A stretch of DNA of 39,758 nucleotides from Tubiluchus corallicola (lineage: Eukaryota; Priapulida; Priapulimorpha; Priapulimorphida; Tubiluchidae), in the NCBI GenBank assembly GCA_030141605.1, contig JAQGDQ010001465.1, positions 1 through 39,758 of the forward strand, read 5' to 3'. Positions 10,183 through 22,282 of the stretch are shown here, one piece after another. Position 1 is the first letter of the stretch. Each line of letters opens with the position of its first letter. Made by a program: the position numbers and the translations under genes. Under the pieces are notes generated by a model. That model was not told the DNA's origin. It searched no databases and saw nothing but the letters and a program-made list of their open reading frames with translations.

Positions 10183-11278
10183 TTACCTTATTTACGTTTT
10201 AGTTAAATTTTTATTACTATCAAATCTCAGTTGTCAAAATTTGTCTATTGCAATGTGCAAAATTTCTTTGATTTTTAAGAAGTTATCGTCAGATGAAGAT
10301 GACGTCAATATTTTAATGTCGTTTTTAGAAATGGAGTGACCAGTGGGTGACCAGCAAACTCTTTTATAGCGATGGACACAGTGTGTTTGAAACCTATCTT
10401 AGTAAATGTGCGTTATTAAATTATCTTTGTGCGTCGTTTCTTTGCTGTTTTTGTTAATCAAAATGTCAAGAATCCAGAAAAATCAGAGGTTATTCTACCC
10501 GTCTCAGAGGATGTTTTTGTGTGAATAGATCATTAAGAACCTGTTACGTGGAAGTTGAAGTCGGAAATAGATCTGCCAAGTTGAATAGGCGTACGGGGCC
10601 GATTTTTCCACGGGGTACTGAGCCGCATTTGCCCGAAAAATACAGTTCGAACCCGAAAGGAGCGCAGGTCAACTTCAAGTCAGGGAATTGCCTCCCAACA
10701 CCCCCACCCCCACCCCATGATCAAGAAAATTGCCTGGATTTCGGCGCCTCATTTGGTGGCATGGAGAAAATTCGAGATTTCCTTTTATGAAAAATATTAT
10801 TTAATTTTTATCATCATTTGACGGCGCCCGAAATATTCATTCTCCCGTACAGTGGATAGTGCGTTGTATTGGTTGTGTGTAGCTGCTTATTGATACTTGA
10901 GGAATGGCAAAGCTATGAAGAGTCTGATTATAAAATGTCACGTTTATTAAACATCAACACAATAAATATAATAGATAGCAATGCCAAAGACCCCTGATCT
11001 AACGGCTCTCTGTATGCTCTGGCTCCCAGAATTAATCTGGGACTAATTTTTCTTTGCTAGAACCTTACCTAGTTCATTTTTTTCTTGTTCCAAGCAGGAT
11101 CCTGCTAGTAAACCACTCTACACTAGTGTAGATTTATGCATCATTAGATAAAGTCTATGTAAAATAACTTTAACAATAAATGTGTTTTTTTCTATGAAAC
11201 GACTTCTCTAGAAAAAATAATTGCTCAGTGAGAAAAGTAGTCAAGCCAGTTTACCAAATAAAAATACTCAAATTCGAA
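10183..11278. other. Intergenic, no convincing gene
   Basis: An 89-aa plus-strand ORF at 10521-10790 has Pro-rich low-complexity sequence and no recognisable domain. I see nothing else. Confidence 0.4.
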
Positions 11279-11350
11279 GTATTCACCCATCCATACTCTG
11301 TGCAAGGTCGTCGTTGCTTAACTAAGGTAATCAAGCACATGTCATGACCA
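11279..11350 (-). pseudogene. 5S rRNA-derived remnant
   Basis: The complement resembles the internal and 3' part of an animal 5S rRNA. Shared blocks on the plus strand are GTATTC, CACCCATCCA.ACT, CGTTGCTTAACT and GGT.ATCA. A block of about nine bases expected between GTATTC and CACCC is missing and the 3' part is diverged. It is therefore either a 5S pseudogene or the head of a 5S-derived SINE (SINE3 type). No SINE body could be assigned. Confidence 0.55.
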
Positions 11351-11710
11351 CTCATTTATTCTCCACCTCCTTTAATTATAAGCAATTCTCTTCCATTTTA
11401 CTCAGCAAGTCAGGTGTTCTGGGCATTTTGCGTGGTTACCTCGTTATGGGATACACCAGGTGGGGTTCATATTTGAGTTTAGCAAAAACCTCTTGAAGAT
11501 TGCTCGACAGCTTCCCTAGAAGTGGCTGCCCTTCTGAGATATGTAATTTAAGGTATATAATATATACCGTGCTAAAAGAGAGGGAATAAGAAAAAAAATT
11601 AACGATTTATTTGGACTTTACCAAATTAATAAGGTTATTTGACAATTGCAACAAAATTCTGGGCGGAAGAAATGTACTGCCAATCAAAAGTATATAGCAG
11701 AAGACTTCCA
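11351..11710. other. Intergenic, nothing seen
   Basis: No gene, RNA or repeat signature was found in this AT-rich stretch. Confidence 0.4.
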
Positions 11711-11711
11711 C

Positions 11712-11777
<66 letters not shown>
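11712..11777. repeat. (TTA)n microsatellite
   Basis: About 22 uninterrupted TTA units. The poly-Ile and poly-Leu ORFs over it are artefacts. Confidence 0.95.
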
Positions 11778-11778
<1 letters not shown>

Positions 11779-13040
11779 TCCTACTACCATTATTGTTTTA
11801 TTTTATTATTGTTATTTTCATTACCAATATTATTAGTTTTATTGTTATTGTTGTTATGTACATTTTCGAATTTTTTTGCATAGCATTCGAATTATATTCA
11901 TTTGGTTCAATGAACTGTAAACAATCAACAGTAATTTTTTGGTCTAATAAAACAACTATGACTTATGGTGCATAAAATAAACTTTTGCTAGGCGGTACAA
12001 AAACAACAAGTAGTTTATGCAATGATTTATATTGCAGTATTCTGCAGTATTATTCAATCAGCTGAGATTCTGTTATGTTTTCTATATTCGGCATTAGAGT
12101 GTGCTGCGTTTCTAGTACATTGTCGTGGTTGTTGATAGAAAAAAGCAGTATGACAACACCAACTTTCATAGATTTTAATGGTGCGTCGCGCTTTATGTAA
12201 CTCTATTCTGTGTTTCAAGTTTGCACTTTTTGCTCGACACCACGTGAGTTGTCTTGAATGTCGTACTTTTATCGAGAATGGAGTTGAAATAAAAAAAAGA
12301 TTTTTATAAGTTATTGCTTCATCATTCTCTTGGTTTTGCTTCAACATGTAAGGTATCAATTAGAGAGTTTATGCAGTTATTTTTCTTGCAGCAGTACTTA
12401 TTTGATAGATTCTTGTGATGTAGTACTAGTAGTTATGTTAATTCTGTGAACGTGACCGTTGAACGCCAGTTATTGTTCTTGGCTTTTTGCCAAGTCTGTA
12501 TAAATAGTTTGCAGTGCAGCGTCGACGACGGCGTCAGCTTACCGGACTTAAAATATAATTATAAAAGAAGTTTACATAATATCAGAAAGGTAAATATTTT
12601 GGAGCACTTGCAGTTTAGATGGTTCTCCTCACACACTACTACCTATATCAGTCCCACTGCCGATCCTCTACCTCCTCACTCCCAATACCAACACCACCTA
12701 CGAAATTATAGGATACAGAATAATTTATTTGTCTTAATTACAGTTAACGTAGCTTTAACAAATGTGCCAGCTAAGAGAGACGGTGTGGTGAAAAGACCGA
12801 ACGGTCATCAAGTCTACCACCCTCTTACTAAGTTGATAACAAAACTCTACTCAGGTTAGCACTGTGAGCTATGTAAAATGAATGTTAAAGACTTAAATGT
12901 TATTTTACCTAAAGCATTATTCTTGTATTGCAACAGTTGTTAGTCAGCAGTATGTGAAAATGATTTTAAGTTTCAAATTGAAAATTAATCAACACTTTGT
13001 TATTTAGCATAACTATTAGCTAATACTGACCTCATGCAGT
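11778..13040. other. Intergenic, no convincing gene
   Basis: The longest reading frame, 12446-12859 plus, opens with GTG rather than ATG. It has no domain, signal peptide or supported splice context that I can recognise. Confidence 0.4.
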
Positions 13041-13052
13041 CATAAGCTAGGG

Positions 13053-13525
13053 ATGCACAGCTAGGGCATGCACCACTTACCACAGGTTTGACTATAAGCA
13101 CAGCTAGGACATGCACCACTTGCCACAGGTTTGACTATAAGCACAGCTAGGGCATGCACCACTTACCACTGGTTTGACTATAAGCACAGCTAGGGCATGC
13201 ACCACTTACCACAGGTTTGACTATAAGCACAGCTAGGGCATGCACCACTTACCACAGGTTTGACTATAAGCACAGCTAGGGCATGCACCACTTACCACAG
13301 GTTTGACTATAAGCACAGCTAGGGCATGCACCACTTACCACAGGTTTGACTATAAGCACAGCTAGGGCATGCACCACTTACCACAGGTTTGACTATAAGC
13401 ACGGCTAGGGCATGCACCACGTACCACAGGTTTGACTATAAGCACAGCTAGGACATGCACCACTTACCACAGGTTTGACTATAAGCACAGCTAGGGCATG
13501 CACCACTTACAGCAGGTTTGACTAT
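13053..13525. repeat. 43-bp minisatellite, about 11 copies
   Basis: The unit runs from AGCACAGCTAGGGCATGC through TTTGACTATA. TTTGACTAT recurs every 43 bp from ~13089 to ~13519. Copies differ by single substitutions (GGG/GGA, TTACC/TTGCC, CACGG/CACAG), which indicates some age. Confidence 0.93.
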
Positions 13526-13983
13526 TTAGCATTTCACTAAATTCACATCTGCAGACTGGATAATCATCTAAGCATAACGTAATTCCATAAATACATTTTG
13601 AGTATCTCAAATCTTAAACATCTGGAAATATTAACAAACACCATTATCAGAATATGAAATGCTTAAAGAGCGTAGAATTATAAATCAACTTGCGGATTTA
13701 GATGATTATTAATAAGTATAACAAGAAATAATGTTTATTAATATTTGAAGATTATTATAGAATGACATCTTTACTGCTATTTTTAAAGATGGAGAAGATC
13801 TAACAGAAGATTCAAGACTATTCCACAACTTGATACCCAAAAATTGTAATAATTTAAACCATGAGATATTAAAAATTTCCCAAATCCTCCATACTGCCCA
13901 CCTGCCGTATCGCAAACTCGCCAAAACTAATTCATTGACTAACTGACTAGATTAGCTAGCTAACTAGTAAACTAATTAACTTC
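13526..13983. other. Intergenic, nothing seen
   Basis: AT-rich sequence without coding potential. TAACTAACTAG-like low-complexity sequence precedes the SINE. Confidence 0.4.
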
Positions 13984-14252
13984 GACCAGACGGTTTAGTC
14001 TGGTGGTAATGCGTCTGCTTTCCGCCTGGGAGGTCGTGAGTTCAAACCAGCAGCCGGGTCATACCAGAAACTTTAAAAATGGTACCTTCTGTTGCCCTGC
14101 CTGACGCGTGGTATTTAGGGTAAAAGTGGGGTAATGATAGTCTCTGTTATGCAGTTGTAGGTTGTTATTTACAGCCGGCGATAATAGCTCTTTGAGCTAA
14201 TGTTAATTGTTGACCCAAAAGCTGACTTTAAATAAAGATTATTATTGTTATT
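13984..14252 (+). mobile_element. tRNA-derived SINE
   Basis: The head resembles a tRNA: A-box-like TAGTCTGGTGG at 13996-14006 and B-box GTTCAAACC at 14040-14048, with a tRNA-like arm between. A ~150-nt body follows that is unrelated to tRNA. The 3' end is CTTTAAATAAAGATTATTATTG, a tail typical of SINEs mobilised by CR1/L2-type LINEs. It is transcribed by pol III and depends on a partner LINE. The element seems complete but no clear TSD was found. Confidence 0.75.
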
Positions 14253-15019
14253 AACTAACTAAAACCTTTTTTGTACGGTATGAAACCTCAAATAACTGTA
14301 TGTTCCGATATTTATTTTATAAACCGTAGCACAGCTTTTATTGTTTTGAACGAGAAACGAAACTTACAGACAAAGCCGGTACAGTATGTTACTTACTGTC
14401 ACACGCGGACGCTACAAAATGGCGCACATTGAGAAAATTCGCCCGAAACTGGTTAACTTTTCAGTTTACAGTTTGATTCTTTTTTGTGAAAGGTTGTCAC
14501 TTCCTAGGCTGTGGTGCACAGTAGTAGATAAAAAATGTCGCTCGCTGCTAACTCCCAAATCAAAATATTTCATCAAATCGGTCCATCTTAGTCCGTTCTC
14601 ATGATGCTAACAGTAAGTTTTTTAAAATGATTTTTTTCATAAGTAGAAAGTATGTTTCAACTTTTCTTTACATCAGTGTGTAGATAAAGGATGCATCTTT
14701 CTATTGTTTCCCGACTTTCAGCAATATTTCTCATTTAGGCGATGTGAGAGTGCGTTAAAAAAGGACCACCTAAACTACAACTTAACCAATAAAATGTTTC
14801 TGTATAAGATATTTGTTTCATTAATTTAGATTTGTTTCAAATCTAATGGAATAAGGCAATTATTCTGTGTTAATTACAAGGTAAATAAGTAAGTGCAGTG
14901 TACAATATTTTAAATTTCGTGATAATAGTATAGTCCAATTTTGTAATAGCCAGATAAGTAGTTTAAGCAAAACAGGTGACAATGTTGCTGCAACAACCAG
15001 ACTTTCAGTTTCAATGCTT
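14253..15019. other. Intergenic, no convincing gene
   Basis: A 72-aa ORF at 14386-14604 starts at a plausible ATG but has no recognised domain and is no longer than chance allows. Confidence 0.35.
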
Positions 15020-15027
15020 ATCACACA

Positions 15028-15455
15028 CAGGGGCGGAACTAGGGGGAGCGAGGGGGGGGCGCCCCCCTGCAAAATCGGACAAATAATTTTTTTTGCAGTG
15101 AAAATTGTAGTTCGCATGTAATCATTTTCAATATGAATTAGAATTAGGTAAAAAAATGTTTGGTAGCTTCAGTGTATTATTTTCTTAAAACTTGTGTGTG
15201 ATAAATTTCTGTAAATAACAATTTAGTTAGAGGCACATTAATAACGTTAGGTTAACTGAGAGTTAATTTTCTCATTATTGCACTGTCCGCTACGCCGTCC
15301 TACACACATGCTAATTATAGGCCTGCATGCAGTATAAAAGGGGTTAAAAATTGGCTTAACCATTATTTAACCACTTCGGATACCTCGCCTACCCCCCCCC
15401 CCCCCCCAGAAAATTTTTGCGCCCCCCCGCCTTCCCACATCTAGTTCCGGCCCTG
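15028..15455. mobile_element. hAT-type MITE with 8-bp TSD
   Basis: A 428-bp non-autonomous element. The left end CAGGGGCGGAACTAG pairs with the right end CTAGTTCCGGCCCTG as imperfect terminal inverted repeats, each followed inward by a G- or C-rich run. It is flanked by exact 8-bp direct repeats ATCACACA (15020-15027 and 15456-15463). CAGGG...CCCTG ends with 8-bp TSDs are diagnostic of hAT transposition. No transposase is encoded. Confidence 0.9.
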
Positions 15456-15463
15456 ATCACACA

Positions 15464-16165
15464 TAATTTGTACTATAAGGAAAGCTGAGATGATTCTTAC
15501 TGCCTAAATACAGTAAAATTGATTACTTCGGTATTAGGAATAAGAAGTAGCAATACTAAATATGGAACTACGCAGTATGGTACACATAAAAATTTAATAC
15601 TTGGCATTAGGTGTGCTGCTTCCAGTTTTGGAATGTGTAAAAATGATTGTTAACGTGGGTAGAAAAATCACCCGGGTACCATTTGTCGTGAAGCTCACGG
15701 TGTCATATGTCATTATTTTTGTTCATTATGTCATATTATTACATTCTCTATTTAAAACATAAAAAAATCCCACACAAGAAATTTCAGCTGTAAAATAAGT
15801 CTATTTCTTTATATACAGTCTAAACTTTCATCCTTGAACTATGTAGTATGCATAACATTTACCTTTCATTGAATTGCTGGCTTCCTTGCTTCATAGAAAA
15901 CTTACCTGGGCAGTTGGCTGTCAGAGATCATTGAATAAGCATGTGTTGTTACTGATTTGTATAAATAAACTCACCTGTGTTCTACCTATGCTGATGTCTT
16001 AGCAATTTTACCTTCAGAAATTCTTCATATCATTTTCATATCTGGTTGCAAAGATTTAGCAGCAGTTGGTATTTTTATTCTTGCTTTTAAACGAGTGTGA
16101 ATATGTATTTGCATAATGCTAAGGTGTTTATTATAATTGGTCATAATTATCAGTAGCATCATTGT
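15464..16165. other. Intergenic, nothing seen
   Basis: AT-rich sequence with only short chance ORFs. Confidence 0.4.
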
Positions 16166-16610
16166 GCATATATGCATATATATATATATATATAGTTTAT
16201 TGACAAATTCACCATTTTCTACAGTCAGGTAAAATAGCAAAACATAACATATAAAACGATTTGTCCATTGACAAGCGACATGCATCATTACATGAAATAT
16301 AATTTTAGTGAGATATTAACTGTAATTGTGAAAATTTATGTGTGTTTGAAAATTAATCAAAGATCTTTATTTCCACTAACTTTATCGAGTTTATACAAAT
16401 ATTTGGATTTGTTTACAGTAAGTTGTGTCATCAAGGAGTTAATATGTTCAAAATAGTCACCATATCTAGTTACAGGACATTCTAAGACCGCATGAGTAAG
16501 AGTTTGAACAACATTCAAATCACAAAACTGACATTCTATTTTCCTGTCTGGTCCTGCTCCACAATACATACAGCCAGCGAATGTTAATCCCATAGTCACG
16601 TATTTACATT
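16166..16610 (-). mobile_element. 3' end of a non-LTR retrotransposon
   Basis: On the minus strand a C-terminal peptide (16357-16599) contains a C-x2-C-x8-H-x4-C zinc motif (ECQFC...THAVLEC), as found after the RT domain in Jockey/R1/CR1-type elements. A short 3' UTR follows with AATAAA near 16200 and a (TA)n tail at 16170-16195. The rest of the element is missing, so this is a 5'-truncated copy. Confidence 0.65.
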
Positions 16611-17098
16611 CATTTGCGAAAATATCAAATTTAAATCTCAGACAAAAAACTTTTACATCATTTCTGACTTCTTAGAAATAAAATTTTTGTGATTTGAACG
16701 ACTTACCTGTATCCTCCATTGTTTATGGTGCAATTTTATTCCTACAAAGAAGTAATCTACTTTGTTTATGGTGCAAAATTGATAAATATTATATGTATAT
16801 TATTATATGTATAATATATATAAGTAAACAAATATATAAATAAATATATATATTATAAGTAGGCAGGATGTTCGCGTATTATTTATATATATAATATATA
16901 AATTTTCTAGATCGTTGCATATTTTGTGATGTTGTTTTAGATGATATTTTATAAAAGCCCGCGCTTTTGAAACTGTATATATATATACATATATATATGA
17001 TGATAAACGAACCGCGAAGTAGCGAGGGAACACTCTACATTTGCCATTTTGAAATGATACACATTCCCGTTGTCTAATTATGAGCTGTGACACTGTGT
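16611..17098. other. AT-rich low-complexity spacer
   Basis: Dominated by TATATA/ATAATATAT runs (16785-16860 and 16970-17000). I see no gene. Confidence 0.5.
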
Positions 17099-17358
17099 TT
17101 ATTTACTAGGTGCATTTATGAAAGTTGCTGTTTGACTGGCAGCGTTGCATTTGAATTGGAGAACTAGGAAGCAATACAGGTATGATTTGCTAATCGAATT
17201 TGACCACCTGCAATCATGAGATTTAGGAAGAAGCTGATGAGTTGGACCAGACATCAGGTATGGGCGTGTCTTCAAGCAAGGGGTGAGTAAGAAACCTATT
17301 TTAACATTGATTGTAATTGAGCTTGATCCTGTTAGTGACGAAGTATCGAATAAAATCA

Positions 17359-17580
17359 TTTTGATAGACGGGTATTTGTAAGACTTGGCATGAAATGACA
17401 ATGCGGGTTTTGGAATATCTATTTCAGAAAAGTTGACATTTTGATAGACGGGTATTTGTAAGACTTGGCATGAAATCACAATGCGGGTTTTTATAATATC
17501 TATTTCAGAAAAGCTGACATTTTGATAGACGGGTATTTGTAAGACTTGGCATGAAATCACAATGCGGGTTTTGGAAATCA
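17359..17580. repeat. 80-bp tandem repeat, about 2.8 copies
   Basis: TTGATAGACGGGTATTTGTAA recurs at 17361, 17441 and 17522 (periods 80 and 81). Copies differ by a few bases. It abuts the endonuclease fragment and extends an apparent minus-strand ORF without being part of that domain. Confidence 0.9.
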
Positions 17581-17582
17581 CT

Positions 17583-18250
17583 GTTGCTGGGATATGTAAT
17601 TAGTGTTGCTTGGACAATAACCAGTATGTGTAGTAAACAGACTTCATTAAATTTATCCAGAAATAGATTGTAAGCTGCTTCAGGATCTGAGATACTATAT
17701 AATTCCTCCCAGTTGACTGATTCTATATCACTTATTAATTTATTTTTTACATGGTTATTGTATATTACTTTGTCGATATTATTAGTTTGAGATTTTGCTA
17801 TGTTTAAGTCGATGATTAAGAAAATTGGTAAGTGATCGGTGACATCTACTAAGAGATTGCCAGCTCTAAACTGATGCTGTATAACATTTGTCAGAATATT
17901 ATCAATTAATGTAGAGCTGTATGCTATAATTCGAGTAGGACAAGTAATAACTGGAAAGACATAGTTAGTAATAATAGTCTCAAGAAACTCTGCCGTGTCT
18001 TGATGCGAAGAGTGATTCAATAAGTTCAAATTGTAGTCCCCTAACAAAAATAACTGCTTATTTTGTTTATTTATTATTGATAGATTAGTAGCTAACTGAT
18101 CAATAAATGTTTGTGGGTTTTGCCCGGGGGGGGGGGGGGGTTCTGTAGATCACGCCGACTACTATGTTTTTGCCTTTTACTTTGTGAATTTCGATAAAAA
18201 TACTTTCAAGGTCAGAGTTATTTGATGTTAAGTCGTTTCTCACTACAAAC
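17583..18250 (-). pseudogene. CR1/L2-like non-LTR endonuclease fragment
   Basis: Minus-strand translation gives the middle and end of an AP endonuclease of the CR1/L2 type. It shows VIYRTP, then LLGDYNLNLLN (the GDFN motif), a Thr/Leu-Ile-Asp motif (STLIDNIL) and DHLPIF in place of the catalytic SDH. The N-terminal third of the domain is missing, so the gap to ORF1 is deleted. A G15 homopolymer (18126-18140 on the plus strand) breaks the frame between VIYRTP and GDYN. No RT follows. Confidence 0.75.
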
Positions 18251-18333
18251 AGGAATTGGTAAAAAATCATTTCTTACCTTATTTCTGTTCTTAAGTTATG
18301 TTTAATGTCTTATAACTTTATCAAGGTAAGTGT

Positions 18334-19240
18334 TCATTTAATCATGATGCCAGTACTCTGACTCGTTGATCTCCTAAGTTGAATCGGCACATCTGGCTTA
18401 GATGGTGTGACTGGTTTCCCGGGTTCATCAAGAGCATTACTCCTAAAAGGTGTAGAACTGCTCTTTGAAGATGAGGGTCCTTCATTGAACATCTCCGTGT
18501 ATGGTCCAGACAAGCGTTTCTCCTCACTAAAAGCAGATGAATCATCACAAAAACTTTTATGTAGATCATCCAAATTAAATACTCGAGTAATCTTGTTATT
18601 GTTATCCTTAATGAGAATCTTCCCATCCAACGTCCATACACCTTTGATTCTATTTTTATCGCGTAAATTTTGGGCTGCCCTCGCAACTTCCATATTAGGT
18701 CTGGTTAGGTCTTCATACACTTTGAGGGGAGGAAGTGGTTTTTTTGCTTTCCTACTTTCTCTCACCAAATTTTTTACTGCTAAGATCACATCTCGTTTGT
18801 AGTCATATCTAATGAATTTACACAAGATTGCTCTGTGTTTGCTTCCACTGCCCTTCCCAGTACGATGGCATCTTTCAATTGCGCTTTTATTAATGTGATC
18901 CAGCTTAAGATCTCCATTGCAGAAGTTCACTACTAAATCATGTACGTTCTTGTCATCATGTTCTGGCACATCGAAGAATCTAACGCTGCATCTCCTACTA
19001 TATTGTTCTAAGTCTTTTGTCGTAGTTGTTTAATTTCTCCACGCATCTCATTGACATCTTCTTTCACTTGCTTGATCGTAACTTTCGGAATTATTGAATT
19101 TATAACTAACGAGAGCGCATGCAGAATTTCTGGAGAGACTGTAGCGTTTCCTTGACTTTTGAGTTCATTTCTAAGTTATTAATTTCATTGACAATTTGCT
19201 CATCATCTATAATAGGCTTGTCTTCTTCAGCAGACGACAT
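18334..19240 (-). pseudogene. Non-LTR retrotransposon ORF1 (L1-ORF1p-like), broken
   Basis: The frame at 18334-18969 encodes an RNA-binding ORF1 protein. It shows the LEQYSRR-S-RFF-x-VPE signature just upstream of 18960, then IERCHRTGK and LEDLTRPN-like segments typical of transposase_22/ORF1 proteins of CR1/L2 elements. The start is near 19240 (MMSSAEED) and a coiled-coil region spans 19020-19200. At least two frameshifts interrupt it there. The protein would coat element RNA as a trimer. It belongs with the endonuclease fragment immediately to the left. Confidence 0.75.
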
Positions 19241-19590
19241 CATTCAGACTAGTACACGTTGTTCCTTGTATTAAATCAGTTATTCCAGCAACATCATAGA
19301 CATAGTTAATCATAGAATATCATTTTAGCGATTACTTCTAGTTGCCATAACAAAACACAGAAACGTTTAGTGCATATTTCCTGTACATTTAAATTTACTG
19401 TATTTTACTGTAGGATGTAGTATACAGTTTGAGTTTAGAGAGCAACCTGAAACACTTGCGTTCATCTCGGTTGCTGAACCAATGAATCAGTACAGTATAG
19501 GTAAAAAAACGTTGATGAAGTCAAATTAACCAAATAAAAGAGTTGCTGTATGACACCTTGAAAGCTTGGCTTGTTAAGGTGGCACAAATG
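19241..19590. other. Intergenic, nothing seen
   Basis: May include the 5' UTR of the ORF1-bearing element to its left; no boundary is visible. Confidence 0.35.
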
Positions 19591-19667
19591 AGTGAATGAA
19601 AGAATGGTTAGGGTTAGTAGACATGATGGAATGGAAAAAAATAGTAAGATTAGGGATAGGAAGAAGG
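19591..19667 (+). repeat. Direct repeat, left copy
   Basis: AGTGAATGAAAGAATGG and the next ~60 bp match 23411-23485 with about four differences. It lies at the 3' side of the non-LTR element. It is either a very long target site duplication or a pre-existing tandem repeat that the element entered. Confidence 0.85.
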
Positions 19668-19963
19668 AGGGAGGGGAGGATGAGTGAATGAATTATTATA
19701 TTATTATTATTATAATTCTTTATTTAAAATTTAAAATTGAACGCATATACAAATATTTACATAAAATACATACAGGGACCCTCTATTTGCAGGGTATGAT
19801 TAAAAAAACTTTGTAAATAAAATAGCTGTTATATTCGCAAGACTTTTAAATACCAATAAATCAATATACCAATAAAAGAACAACTAAAATCAAATAGTAC
19901 CAATTTACACAAAACGACCTGTATAATATAAAAGTGACAGATATAATATAAAAGTTCAATAAT

Positions 19964-22282
19964 TTATACTAAAGTTTGTAAAAACGAATCACAAACTAAC
20001 TCAGAGAAAGCAACTAGCAGGTTTTTGTCTCGAGAGGTATAAATTTTACTAATGTTTTGAAATTGTAGGCTATTTGTGAGCGCTAATCTTTTATTTTCGT
20101 CGACCAAAGTACAATTAAAAAGCAAATGTTCAACTGTTTGTGCTTCCTCTGAGCATATACAGGCATTTTCGTGTATGTATCCAATTTTAAAAAGAAAATC
20201 TTAAAAGTTACCTTGCCCTAATAAAATACTACAAGATAGTTTTTCTAACCTTCTGCTATTTGTATGAAAAGGAAGGTCTAGTGGAGTTAAAAATACATTT
20301 TCAGGAAGAATAGACAACTCCTGGCATTGGTAGCGAGTACGGCATCTATTTTTCCATAGGTGTGTTATAAAATGCTCAATATCCTGTTTTTTGTACTCAA
20401 GGATATTCAGTGGTATACTACCGTAATCAATAGTACGTGAATTATAATTTTTACATAATTTTAAATATTGACCACTAGAAGCCAGTAATTCTCGAATGAA
20501 ATGTCTATGACCGATTGTGGGATCACGACTAATCTCTATTATATGACTTTTGACTAAATCTGAATCCGACATTGCTAGAGATTTTAGCATAAATTTTACT
20601 GTGATTCCCTTAAATATAATATCAAGTGGGGGTAGCCCACAAATTAACTCTAGTTTGTCTTTTGAGGGGTGAAAGTGACAACCAGTAGCAGTTTTCATAA
20701 CGTCATACAACAGATCGTCAAACAATGAGTGCTTTCTTACCATCCAGGCTGGAGCAGCATACATTATAATTGGTAAAACTAAAGTCTTAAATAGAGCAAT
20801 GATAACATTGAGACTGAAACCTTTATACAGCATGCTCTTACGCTTAATTGACATCCACCTATTCCAAGCTTGTCTTCTAACCTTACTTACGTGATTTTCA
20901 AATGACAAATTACTGTCGATTGTAACTCCTAAAACTTTACTACTTTGCACGTAACTAACATCATTGGTTCCAAATTTTAAGCAGTCGTTTAAATCATGAA
21001 GGCCAAATGGAATTACTTCAGTTTTTCCTTGCGAGCAATTTATTATCTGCCGCCATTTAAAACACCAATTATAGAGTTTATCACAACACAGCTGACTAGT
21101 TCTAAGCGTTTCATTTTCGGAAGAACAAGCTACAAGTATTGTTCCGTCATCTGCATATTTAAAATTATCAGTATTTGATATTGCTAAGATTTCGTCAAAC
21201 ATGTCGGACACATAAAAATTAAATAGCACCGGGGAGATGACTGACCCCTGTGGCAGACCTATCTTACAACAGTATTCCTGAGAAGTATAGTTATTGACCT
21301 TGATGCGCACATTCCTTTCATATAGAAAAGTCTTAATAAGACCCAGAATTCTACCTTTAAAGCCGGCCTCATATAGCTTAAACAGTAGACCATCCAACCA
21401 GACGCTGTCAAAAGCGCGCTGGAAATCACAGCAGATAGACAGACAGACATCATTTTGTAGTAAATGCTGTTGAATATTTGATATTAAGCGAATCAAATAG
21501 CGACCGGTATTGCGACCTGCCATGAAACCTTCCTGCACTTCGTCTATCAGATCATTTTCAAACATGTAAGTTCTCAATCGATTTGACAGTAAACGTTCAG
21601 CAAATTTGCCAAAATAGGATGAGAGCGTCAGGGGTCGAAAGCTACCAGGATCCGTATAATTTGTTTTGCCTTCCTTTTTAATGAATATTACATTGGATTC
21701 ACGCCAAACCCACTCGCTTTTACTTAAACAAAGATTACACAAGTATAGAAAAACGGCCTTGGCCCAGAAGCCAAGGTGTTTAACCATCAGTGGATGAAAG
21801 CCATCGTAGTCGGTGCTTTTGCCCTGCGTGACTGTTTCTTTTATTGCAATGTTTAGTTCATCCATTGTAAAGTTACCGTTTATAGCAAGGGGCACCATGC
21901 CTCTATAATCATAGCGAGAAACTTCCCCCTCTACTTGCTGCTGCCAAAAATAATCGAAATTTGCACCGTTTACGTGATCTCCACTTAAAAAATTTTTGTA
22001 TAGTACCTCACAAATATCTTGATTTTCGCTATATATGTTTCCTTCATATTTTAGCATGCCGATATCTGAATTTGCTCTACCAGTAAATATTTTCTTATAT
22101 TCTCTCCAGAATGCATTACTTTTACGAACATTTAAGTTGACACACTTTTTACAAAGCCAGTTATCAGCAGCTGTGCGAAGTTCTTCATCAAACTTAGTCT
22201 CTTCTTCAAGATACCGGTTCCTATTGTGAATATTAGAATGCTTTAGATAGATTTTTCTCAACCTTCGTACATTGTTTGACAA
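19964..22282 (-). pseudogene. Non-LTR reverse transcriptase (ORF2, C-terminal part)
   Basis: The RT frame is open from 22282 to a stop at 20201. It then continues in the same frame for 79 codons to 19964. RT motifs include FRPLTLSSYFGK, VQEGFMAGRNTG, CCDFQRAFDSVW with the first catalytic Asp, IGLPQGSVISP and the active-site YADD at about residues 376-379. Beyond the TAA lies CICSEEAQTVEHLLFNC, a C-x-C-x7-H-x4-C zinc motif that normally ends such ORFs, so the stop at 20201-20203 is a premature nonsense change. The upstream endonuclease is in another frame. The overlap 22233-22282 marks a one-base frameshift. The copy is therefore dead, but only two lesions are visible. Confidence 0.9.

Noticed and set aside
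12446-12859. 137-aa plus-strand ORF as a host gene
   Set aside because: It has no ATG at the start, no domain or composition suggesting a protein, and no supporting context.
18407-18802. 131-aa plus-strand ORF
   Set aside because: It is the antisense shadow of the retrotransposon ORF1 frame, which has clear family motifs.
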